From positions 1 to 41,487 of the forward strand of contig JBKQKS010000272.1 in NCBI GenBank assembly GCA_052147395.1: DNA of 41,487 nucleotides, given 5' to 3'. Under the pieces are notes generated by a model. The model saw only the letters and a list, made by a program, of their open reading frames with translations. It was not told where the DNA came from and made no database searches. This stretch comes from Roseiarcus sp052147395 (lineage in GTDB: Bacteria; Pseudomonadota; Alphaproteobacteria; Rhizobiales; Beijerinckiaceae). Both the position numbers and the translations under genes were made by a program. Positions 29,331 through 35,780 of this stretch are shown here, piece by piece (within the stretch, counting starts at the first letter, position 1; every line of letters starts with the position of its first letter).

Positions 29331-30155
29331 ATGAAGGACGCCGCGACCCCGATCATCCGTCTGGCCGGCATCGGCAAGAGCCACGGCGCCATCAGCGCGC
29401 TCAGGGGCGTCAATCTGACCGTGCGGCAAGGCGAGGTGACCTGCATTCTGGGCGACAATGGCGCCGGCAAGTCGACGCTGATCAGCATCGTCGCCGGGCT
29501 GTTCCCGCACGACTAGGGCGAATATCTCGTCGACGCCGCCCCGGTGCGGTTCGCTTCGCCGCGCCAAGCGCTCGATCGGGGCATCGCCACCGTTTACCAG
29601 ACCCTGGCGCTGGCGCCGCTGCTGCCGGTGTGGCGCAACTTCTTTCTCGGTTCGGAGCTGACGCTGGGCCGCGGTCCCCTGAAGCGCCTCGATGTTGCGA
29701 CCATGCGGCAGAAGACCGATGAGCAGTTGCACCGCATGGGCATCTTCCTCGAGGACCTCGAGCAGCCCGTCGGCACGCTCTCGGGCGGGCAGCGGCAGGT
29801 CGTCGCCATTGCCCGGGCGGTGCATTTCGGCGCGCGCGTGCTGATCCTGGACGAGCCGACGGCGGCGCTCGGCGTCGCCCAGTCGGGCCTGGTGCTCCGG
29901 TATATCGCCACGGCGGCGCGCGATCAGGGCATCGGGGTCATCTTCATCATCCATAATCCGCACCACGCGTATATGGTCGGCGACCATTTCCTGGTGCTGC
30001 AGCGCGGCGAGGTCGATCTGGATGCATCCCGCGCGGATCTGACGCTCGAAAACCTCATGTTCCACATGGCGGGAGGCGCCGGACTGGGCGCGCTCGAACA
30101 TGAACTGCAAGGCAAGCCCGAGGACGGACCGTCGGCCTTCGAAGGGGCCGCCTGA
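29331..30155 (+). pseudogene. Sugar ABC transporter ATPase (FrcA type) with internal TAG
   Basis: A 274-codon ATPase frame beginning MKDAATPIIRLAGIGKSHGA. Walker A is GDNGAGKST, the signature TLSGGQRQVVAIARA, Walker B VLILDEPTAALGV and the H-loop FIIHNPHHAY; the single-domain length and the LGV after Walker B resemble FrcA of Rhizobium. At 29514-29516 the frame has TAG after AGLFPHD, where relatives have Glu or Gln before G-E. Sequence on both sides is otherwise intact and in frame. With only a permease stump upstream, the transporter is almost certainly dead. This suggests loss of sugar uptake rather than an amber-suppressed gene. Confidence 0.82.
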
Positions 30156-30246
30156 GCCAGGCGCCTTTTTCAGGGAATAGCGCGACCCCAGAGTGGGGCC
30201 GCGTCGAGCGCGCCGTCGGCAGAACGGCGACGGAATACGGGGTTGA

Positions 30247-30425
30247 GTGACCCGCGCAATTTCCCGGGCGCCGTTGTAGGCGAGGTCGCTGACCTCGCTG
30301 CCTCCGCTGGGAAGACACGTGTGAGAATGAGGCGCTCACGCGCCAGCCGAGGTCGTCCTTCGACAAGGTCGGGACGAGGGACCTCGGCTACACAGCAGCG
30401 CTGCCCGGGAATCTGCCCCGGTTAC
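30247..30425. repeat. MITE-like repeat, family 2, copy 2 (complete)
   Basis: About 179 bp with inverted ends: left GTGACCCGCGCAATTTCCCG, right complement GTAACCGGGGCAGATTCCCG. The body repeats that of 27606-27752 (TTGTAGGCGAGGTCGCTGAC, GCGCTCACGCGC, GTCGTCCTTCGACAAGG, CTCGGCTAC). The two end sequences and defined size suggest a non-autonomous element mobilised in trans. No gene lies in 30156-30470. Confidence 0.78.
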
Positions 30426-30470
30426 ACGCGCCCGCCGGTTCCGACCAGGCTATCACGGTAACCTCAGTTG

Positions 30471-31031
30471 TCAAAGCATCCCCGGCCGGAACAGGGACCG
30501 GCGATTGATCGCCTTACCGGACACGACGAATACGCCGCCCCCGGTGTAGTGAAGCGTCTCCGGGTGTTGCGGCGACGCGGCGACGTGCGCCTTCACGACT
30601 TCGAAGATGAAGAAGTTGTATCTGTCGACCAGGGCGTCGTCTTGGAGACGGCATTCGAAGTTGGCGTGGCATTCGGCGATCAACGGCGCCTGGACCTCTG
30701 TCGCCCGCTCGGGAGTAAGGCTGAAGCGCGCGAACTTGTCGATCTCCGCGCCGGTGGTGTTGCCGATTCCGACGACGACTTCGGTGAGCTTCATCGTCGG
30801 CAGATTGATCACGCACTCCCGACTGCGGCGTATCATCTCGAAGCTGTGGTTTGCGTTCGAAATCACGCAGCCTACCAGGGACGGCGTGAACTCCATGACC
30901 GTGTGCCAGCCCATGGTCATGATGTTCATCCGTCCTTCGTGCGCCGACGAGACGAGGACGATCGGGCCCGGCTCGAGGTAGCGCCGGACCCGCGACGTCG
31001 GGAAGTCGGTCTTTTCGGGCTTTGCGGGCAT
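30471..31031 (-). CDS. Flavin reductase-like (DIM6/NTAB) FMN-binding protein
   Basis: A 186-residue flavin reductase domain protein, ATG at 31031 (MPAKPEKTDF). Its pattern PGPIVLVSSAHEGRMNIMTM is the FMN-binding start of this split-barrel family, followed by TPSLVGCVISNANHSFEMIR and the SRECVINLPT strand. ECHANFECRLQDD and LHYTGGGVFVVSGKAINRR complete the fold. Members use NAD(P)H to reduce flavin or act on small aromatics; the substrate is unknown. The four-helix membrane gene lies 37 bp upstream on the same strand and is probably co-transcribed. Confidence 0.88.
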   Translation of the reverse strand: MPAKPEKTDFPTSRVRRYLEPGPIVLVSSAHEGRMNIMTMGWHTVMEFTPSLVGCVISNANHSFEMIRRSRECVINLPTMKLTEVVVGIGNTTGAEIDKFARFSLTPERATEVQAPLIAECHANFECRLQDDALVDRYNFFIFEVVKAHVAASPQHPETLHYTGGGVFVVSGKAINRRSLFRPGML

Positions 31032-31068
31032 TTCCGGGTTCCTTCGCAGGCGGCGCGGCTTCCCGCCG

Positions 31069-31458
31069 TCACGCGGCAAACGCCGCCCCGGTCATCCAGA
31101 GCCCGAGCGCCAGCACGACGACCATCCAAGCGTGGAAGAACCGCTCGAAGCCGACGCCTTTGTAGGCCGCGGCCATTCGCTCGGCCGGGACCAGCAGCAG
31201 CGTCAACCCTTTCAGCAGCGCGGCCCAGCCTGCCATCGTTACCGCAATCGCCAGGGCGCCGCCGCTCCAGACGTTGTGGGCCAGCGCGACGGCCAAGCCC
31301 GCGGCCGTTGCGACCATGCCGGAGAACAGCATCCACGGGCCGCTCAGCGCCATCTCGTCGAGCGTCGCCAGCGTGCGGCGCCGGTCGACGAACATCCCGA
31401 CGGAGATCGCGACCAGATAGAGCCCGAGAAGTCTGCCGAGGAAAGTGGTGGTGGACAT
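31069..31458 (-). CDS. Four-helix membrane protein of unknown family
   Basis: A 129-residue membrane protein, ATG at 31458. Helices: FLGRLLGLYLVAISVGMFVD, LFSGMVATAAGLAVALAHNV, ALAIAVTMAGWAALLKGLTL and FFHAWMVVVLALGLWMTGAA. A charged loop RRRTLATLDEMALSGPWM joins the first two. The family is not recognised with certainty. It is the first gene of a two-gene unit with the flavin reductase. The 273 bp from 31459 to 31731 show no gene. Confidence 0.72.
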   Translation of the reverse strand: MSTTTFLGRLLGLYLVAISVGMFVDRRRTLATLDEMALSGPWMLFSGMVATAAGLAVALAHNVWSGGALAIAVTMAGWAALLKGLTLLLVPAERMAAAYKGVGFERFFHAWMVVVLALGLWMTGAAFAA

Positions 31459-31731
31459 GCGGACCTCTTGCCAACCCGGTGACGACGGGTGCCGGCGCCG
31501 CTCCCGCGCGGCGTATCTGCCATCTTCCGCTAGAATTAGGCACCACGCCCGTCAACGCCGATATCCCGGCGCCTCGCTCGCCGTGTGGCGGCGACTGAGG
31601 CGGCGAGCGCGCCGAGCGGCAGCCTTGGCATTCCGGCGACAGCTTGCCAGTTCCCCATATTCTCTCGGCGCCGAAACAGGCGCGTCAGCGTTGCGCTCAG
31701 TGCCGCGGCATCGAGCTTTTCCGAGCGCGGT

Positions 31732-32067
31732 TCAGAGCGCAGCGGCGCCGTCGTGGCTCGCGCCGCCGCGCCGCGGCTCCACGCTGATGCTCACATTCAC
31801 GTCCTGATCGAGCCAGGTCAGAATCGTCAGCAGCCGATCCAGCGTAAATCGCGAAAGCTTAGCGCGGCGGATACGCGAAAAATCCGCGGCGGCGATGCCG
31901 GTCCGCTCCTCGGCCTTGCGCACGGTGAGTCGCTCGTCGTCGAGCACGCCGATGATCTTGGTGGCGAGGACCGCCTTGAGTTGCGGGAGATTGGCGTCGG
32001 GTCGCCCGAAGTCGGCGAAGACATTGCCGCTGCCGTGGATAAGTTCCATTTCGTCGCCGCCGGTCAT
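31732..32067 (-). CDS. HigA-type XRE antitoxin
   Basis: A 111-residue helix-turn-helix protein, ATG at 32067, of the group encoded next to Gp49-like toxins. After MTGGDEMELIHGSGNVFADF the XRE domain is QLKAVLATKIIGVLDDERLT, VRKAEERTGIAAADFSRIRR, SRFTLDRLLTILTWLDQDVN. It should neutralise the toxin and repress the operon. Its start overlaps the toxin stop by 4 bp, and toxin-first order is the hig arrangement. The Ala/Gly C-terminal tail (EPRRGGASHDGAAAL) is not part of the fold. Confidence 0.9.
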   Translation of the reverse strand: MTGGDEMELIHGSGNVFADFGRPDANLPQLKAVLATKIIGVLDDERLTVRKAEERTGIAAADFSRIRRAKLSRFTLDRLLTILTWLDQDVNVSISVEPRRGGASHDGAAAL

Positions 32068-32441
32068 CTCAATGTCTCCTTTAGCCGCTCGAGCCTTTCG
32101 TGGATCAGGTCGATTTCCGACTGCGGAGCCTTGATCCCGGTTTTCGACTTTTTCTGGAATGCGTGCAGGACCCAGATCGCTTCGCCGAGTTGCACGCCAT
32201 AGACGACCCGAAATGCGTCGCCGCGATGCCGCAGGGCGATTTCGAAGTCGCCGGTGCCGAGACCCTTCATAGGTTTGGCGCTGTCGGCCTCGAGTCCGAG
32301 CGCGGCGATCGCAAGCGCCATGATCGCCTCTTCCTGAACGTCCGGCGGGAAAGCCTCGAAATCGCGGCGCGCGCCTTTGAGCCATGATACCGGACGGGCG
32401 AGTATGACCGGCAAGTGGTCATATTTGACAACGTTGCGCAA
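32064..32441 (-). CDS. HigB/Gp49-like RelE-superfamily toxin
   Basis: A toxin-like protein of 125 residues from TTG 32441 (TAGGA 8 bases upstream), or 116 from TTG 32414. It matches COG4679 proteins: WLKGARRDFEAFPPDVQEEA, IMALAIAALGLEADSAKPMK, GLGTGDFEIALRHRGDAFRV, VYGVQLGEAIWVLHAFQKKS then KTGI. Lys-rich AFQKKSK...TP-like ends and the RxxY/RV-VY strand are typical of ribosome-dependent mRNA interferases. The antitoxin overlaps by 4 bp. An inverted repeat at 32403-32423 lies over the two possible starts. Probably intact. Confidence 0.88.
   Translation of the reverse strand: MRNVVKYDHLPVILARPVSWLKGARRDFEAFPPDVQEEAIMALAIAALGLEADSAKPMKGLGTGDFEIALRHRGDAFRVVYGVQLGEAIWVLHAFQKKSKTGIKAPQSEIDLIHERLERLKETLR
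32403..32423. promoter_or_regulatory. Perfect inverted repeat at the toxin start
   Basis: TATGACC - GGCAAGT - GGTCATA, 7-7-7, overlapping the 5' end of the toxin gene. HigA antitoxins bind such repeats at their own promoters. If this is the operator, the start at 32414 or a downstream promoter arrangement needs revision; it may also be a coincidence within coding sequence. Confidence 0.4.
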
Positions 32442-32553
32442 GCAAAATCCTACCCACCGAGCATTGCGCCGGCGCGGAGGCTTCCATTTTTCAACGAGGT
32501 CCTACGGGCGGCGGCAAGCGTCGCCGCGCCCGATCAAATGAGCCGCGAAACCG

Positions 32554-33682
32554 TCAGTCCACGTCGTCGATCTGCACGGTGCGGCCGGAGAGTCGCTGCG
32601 CTAACGACGCCGCCATGAACGGGTCGAGGTCGCCGTCGAGCACGTCGGCGGGCGTGCCGGAGGTATGTCCGGTGCGCAGGTCCTTCACCATCTGATAGGG
32701 CTGCAAAACGTAGGAGCGGATCTGGTGGCCCCAGCCGATCTCGGTCTTGGAGGCCGCGTCGGCGGTGGCCTTCTCCTCGCGCGCCTCGATCTCGCGCTCG
32801 TAGAGGCGGGCGCGCAGCATGTTCCAGGCGGTGGCGCGGTTCTTGTGCTGCGAGCGCTCGGACTGGCAAGCGACCACGATGCCGCTCGGCAAGTGGGTGA
32901 TGCGCACCGCCGATTCGGTCTTGTTGACGTGCTGGCCGCCGGCGCCCGAGGCGCGATAGGTGTCGATACGGCAATCGCCCTCGTCGACGTCGATCTGGAT
33001 GCGGTCGTCGACCACCGGGAACACCCAGACGGAAGCGAAGCTGGTGTGCCGGCGCGCGTTGGCGTCGTAAGGAGAGATGCGCACCAGACGGTGCACGCCG
33101 GATTCGGTTTTCAGCCAGCCGTGGGCGTTGTGGCCCTTGATCATAATGGTCGCCGATTTGATCCCGGCTTCGTCGCCCGGCGTCTCTTCGATGATCTCGA
33201 CGTCGAATTTGCGCCGTTCGCCCCAGCGCGAATACATGCGCAACAGCATGCGCGCCCAGTCGCAGCTCTCTGTGCCGCCGGCGCCGGAGTGGATTTCGAC
33301 ATAGCTGTCGTTGGCGTCGGCTTCGCCCGAGAGCAGCGCCTCGAGCTCGCGCCGCTCGCCCTCGAGCTTCAGCGCCCGCAAGGCCTCCAGGCCTTCCTTC
33401 TCGGTCGCCGCGTCGCTCTCGGCCTCGCCGAGCTCGACGAGCGTTACCGCGTCGTCGAGGTCGCGCTGCATCTTGGCGAGCGCTCCCAGTCGATCCTCCA
33501 GTACCGTGCGCTCGCGCATGAGATTCTGCGCGGCGGCGGGATCGTTCCAGAGATTGGGGTCTTCGGACTTGGCGTTGAGTTCGGCGAGACGGCGAGCCGC
33601 GGTCTCGACGTCAAAGATGCCTCCTCAGCAGTCCTGCGGACTGCTTGATGCTTTCGACCAGCGATTCGGCTTCGGCGCGCAT
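32554..33682 (-). CDS. prfB: Peptide chain release factor 2, made by programmed +1 frameshift
   Basis: RF2 recognises UGA and UAA. The first part, from ATG 33682, is MRAEAESLVESIKQSAGLLR then RHL and ends at UGA (33611-33613). After skipping one base it continues as DVETAARRLAELNAKSEDPN to the stop at 32554, 375 residues in total, the normal RF2 length. In the second part the GGQ loop is GAGGQHVNKTESAVRITHLP, and the stop-codon reading motif is SPY in RISPYDANARRHTSFASV, where E. coli has SPF. The gene stands alone, divergent from the tetR gene. RF2 autoregulates by this frameshift in known bacteria. Confidence 0.97.
33610..33625 (-). promoter_or_regulatory. prfB programmed frameshift site
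   Basis: On the minus strand the order is AGGAGG (33625-33620), CAT, CTT, TGA, C. The Shine-Dalgarno-like AGGAGG is 3 bases from the slippery CTT-TGA-C, the same spacing as in E. coli prfB (AGGGGG-TAT-CTT-TGA-C). Slow termination at UGA when RF2 is scarce shifts the ribosome +1 into the main frame. Confidence 0.95.
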
Positions 33683-33767
33683 GATGTTCTCGAACGATTG
33701 CGACGCCGGTTTAGACGAGGCGCGCGCGGGCGCCAAGGGTTTCGCCTGTCGAGGAAGCCCGGCGCAC

Positions 33768-33802
33768 AAAAAAGGAGGCCGCCGTGTAGCCACAGCGGCC
33801 TC
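33768..33802 (-). terminator. Terminator-like hairpin 85 bp upstream of prfB
   Basis: Read on the minus strand, GAGGCCGC pairs perfectly with GCGGCCTC, followed by CTTTTTTG. No minus-strand gene lies upstream (the next gene, tetR, is on the plus strand). It therefore either ends a short RNA or acts as an attenuator in a prfB leader. Confidence 0.7.
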
Positions 33803-33810
33803 GAGTCTAG

Positions 33811-33970
33811 GGAGGAAACGCCCAAGGAGGGCATATGCGATAGGTCATATCGCACAAACGGGAACATAGTTGTGCGCTGCAGCATTTGCAAGCGAAAAAA
33901 CGAACATTGTTACACTCACGAAGACATTATATTCCCTTGCAACCATTGCGTGCGTGACGTGCGGCCTTAG
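33811..33970 (+). other. Possible tiny zinc-ribbon peptide / leader region
   Basis: Plus-strand frame: GICDRSYRTNGNIVVRCSIC, KRKNEHCYTHEDIIFPCNHC, VRDVRP, stop at 33968-33970. It has two CxxC pairs and a further Cys-His segment, as in zinc ribbons. There is no ATG in frame; the only start candidate is GTG before RCSIC, giving 32 residues. The sequence is AT-richer than its surroundings. On the minus strand the same bases give a hairpin (TGCGATA-TGACC-TATCGCA, 33836-33854) and a TATAAT box (33926-33931). Which strand is used is unclear. Confidence 0.3.
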
Positions 33971-34055
33971 CTACTGATTTATAACGAGTCTAAACTGCGC
34001 GCCCGCCGCGCAGCAGGGGTGCGGCGGAATGTCGCAGGCCTCTAGGTCTTTACAA

Positions 34056-34073
34056 TGACTGAAAAGTCAGTCA
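34056..34073. promoter_or_regulatory. Palindromic operator before the cecR-ybhGFSR-type operon
   Basis: TGACTGA - AAAG - TCAGTCA, a perfect 7-4-7 palindrome 22 bp upstream of the tetR-family ATG. TetR proteins bind such sites as dimers, so autorepression of the whole five-gene unit is likely. Confidence 0.75.
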
Positions 34074-34095
34074 AAATGGCTACAAAGGGGCCCCC

Positions 34096-34743
34096 ATGAC
34101 GTCGCAAACGAAATCGGAAAGGCCGAACCGCCGTCGAGCCGCCGCCGAAGAGCGCCGTCAGGCGATCCTCGAGGCCGCTTTGCAGGAATTCGCCGAACGC
34201 GGTTTCGCCGCCGCCCGGCTCGACGACGTCGCCCGCCGCGCCGGCGTCGCCAAGGGCACCATCTATCTTCTCGCCAAGGACAAGAACGACCTGTTGCAAC
34301 AGGTCGTGCTCGGTACGATCGGTCCGCTATTCGAGCGCGTGAACCAGCCGATCGGCGCCGAATCGCTCGGGACGCTCGACCAAGTGCGCACGCTGTTGAA
34401 GTTCTTTCGCGCCGAAGTGCTCGGCGCCAATCGTAAGCGCGTCGCCCAGGTGCTGATCAAGGAAGCGGGACGCTTCCCCGAAATCGCCGAATTCCACTAT
34501 CGCGAGGTCGTGTCCAAGCTCATCGCCCTGGTCGCCGTCCTTTTGGAGCGCGCGCGCCGCGAGGGGCTGCTGCGCAGCGAGGCTTACGCGCGCATGCCGC
34601 AGCTCGTGATCGCGCCGCTGCTCCTGGCGCTGATCTGGGACGCGAATTTCTCGAAAATCGCGCCACTCGACGTCGACGCCCTGCTCGCCGCCCACTTCGA
34701 AGCCATGTTTGGCGCGCCGCTGTCGGAGGAAACGAACCCATGA
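34096..34743 (+). CDS. cecR: TetR family regulator of the ybhGFSR-type efflux operon (CecR-like)
   Basis: A 215-residue TetR regulator. After a basic tail, the DNA-binding helix-turn-helix is RRQAILEAALQEFAERGFAA, RLDDVARRAGVAKGTIYLLA, KDKNDLL. In the recognition region, LLAKDK replaces the common YFKDK/YFPSK. The ligand domain (FERVNQPIGAESLGTLDQVR and on) includes the EAGRFPEIAEFHYREVV segment typical of CecR (YbiH). It overlaps the HlyD gene by 4 bp. The order TetR-HlyD-double ATPase-two permeases equals the E. coli cecR-ybhGFSR operon, and the palindrome upstream is the probable operator. Confidence 0.9.
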   Translation: MTSQTKSERPNRRRAAAEERRQAILEAALQEFAERGFAAARLDDVARRAGVAKGTIYLLAKDKNDLLQQVVLGTIGPLFERVNQPIGAESLGTLDQVRTLLKFFRAEVLGANRKRVAQVLIKEAGRFPEIAEFHYREVVSKLIALVAVLLERARREGLLRSEAYARMPQLVIAPLLLALIWDANFSKIAPLDVDALLAAHFEAMFGAPLSEETNP

Positions 34744-35780
34744 GCGAAGCCAAGTCCAAATCCCCGATCCGACGCGTCGCGCTGGCGTTCGTCGTCATCG
34801 CCGCGGTGGGCGGCGCCGGCTATTACTATTGGCGTTACGACGGCCTCGATCTCTCGAAGTTCTGGGCGCGCGCGTCGGTGACGCTGACGCTGCAAGGCAA
34901 CGTCGAGGTGCGTCAGGTCGACCTCGGCTTCAAGGTCGCCGGCCGCATCGACAAGCTCGACGTCGACGAAGGCGTCGCGGTGAAGGAGGGCGAGACCCTC
35001 GCGTCGCTGGAAAAGGTCTATTTCGAGGACGCGCTCGCCGAGGCGCGCGCCGCGCGCGACCAGGCGGCGGCCAACTACGCCAAGATGAAGGCCGGCAACC
35101 GCCCCGAGGACATCGCCGAAGCCGAGGCGACGCTGACCCTCAATCAAGCGACGCTGCAGAACGCGACCCAGACGCTCGATCGCGCCCAGGCGCTGCTTTC
35201 GACGCAATCGGGCACCATCAAGTCCTACGACGACGCGCTCGCCGCCCAGCGCGAAGCCAGGGCGCGCGTAAATGTCGCGAGCCACGCGCTCGACCTGATG
35301 AAGGCGGGATCCCGCGTCGAGGACATCGACGCCGCCGCCGCGGCGCTCGCGCAGCAGGAAGCGGCGGCGAAGATCGCCGAGCGCCAGCTCGCCGACTCCG
35401 ACCTGATCGCCCCGAGCGACGGCGTGATCGAGAGCCGGGCGCGCGAGGCCGGCGCGATCGTCGCCGTCGGCGAGACCGTGTTCGTGGAGAGCCTGACGAG
35501 GCCGGTCTGGGTGCGCACCTATGTCTCGGAGCCCGATCTCGCGCGCATCCGTCCGGGGATGGAGGTCGAGGTGAAGACCGACGATCCTGTGATCCCGACG
35601 GTGAAAGGCGAGATCGGCTTCATCTCCACGGAGGCCGAGTTCACGCCGAAGACGGTGGAGACGCGCGAACTGCGCACGGCGCTCGTCTATCGGCTGCGCG
35701 TCGTCGTCGACAACGGCGGCGGCGCGCTCAGGCAAGGCATGCCGGTCGAAGTGATCGTTCCCGAGACAGAGAAGCCATGA
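34740..35780 (+). CDS. ybhG: HlyD family periplasmic adaptor (YbhG-like)
   Basis: A 346-residue membrane fusion protein. One N-terminal helix (VALAFVVIAAVGGAGYYYW) anchors it. The lipoyl half-motif is VEVRQVDLGFKVAGRIDKLD, then the long coiled-coil hairpin with the paired KAGNRPEDIAEAEATLTLNQ and KAGSRVEDIDAAAAALAQQE arms typical of YbhG, the second lipoyl half LIAPSDGVIESRAREAGAIV and the beta-barrel (VWVRTYVSEPDLARIRPGME). It bridges the ABC transporter to an outer-membrane channel such as TolC. It overlaps tetR and the ATPase gene by 4 bp each. Confidence 0.93.
   Translation: MSEAKSKSPIRRVALAFVVIAAVGGAGYYYWRYDGLDLSKFWARASVTLTLQGNVEVRQVDLGFKVAGRIDKLDVDEGVAVKEGETLASLEKVYFEDALAEARAARDQAAANYAKMKAGNRPEDIAEAEATLTLNQATLQNATQTLDRAQALLSTQSGTIKSYDDALAAQREARARVNVASHALDLMKAGSRVEDIDAAAAALAQQEAAAKIAERQLADSDLIAPSDGVIESRAREAGAIVAVGETVFVESLTRPVWVRTYVSEPDLARIRPGMEVEVKTDDPVIPTVKGEIGFISTEAEFTPKTVETRELRTALVYRLRVVVDNGGGALRQGMPVEVIVPETEKP

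Noticed and set aside
30468..31598. Plus-strand frame of 376 codons opposite the flavin reductase
   Set aside because: Its only order comes from mirroring the real minus-strand gene; no domain was recognisable.
31585..32202. Plus-strand frame over the antitoxin gene
   Set aside because: It is antisense to a recognisable XRE antitoxin and shows no motifs.
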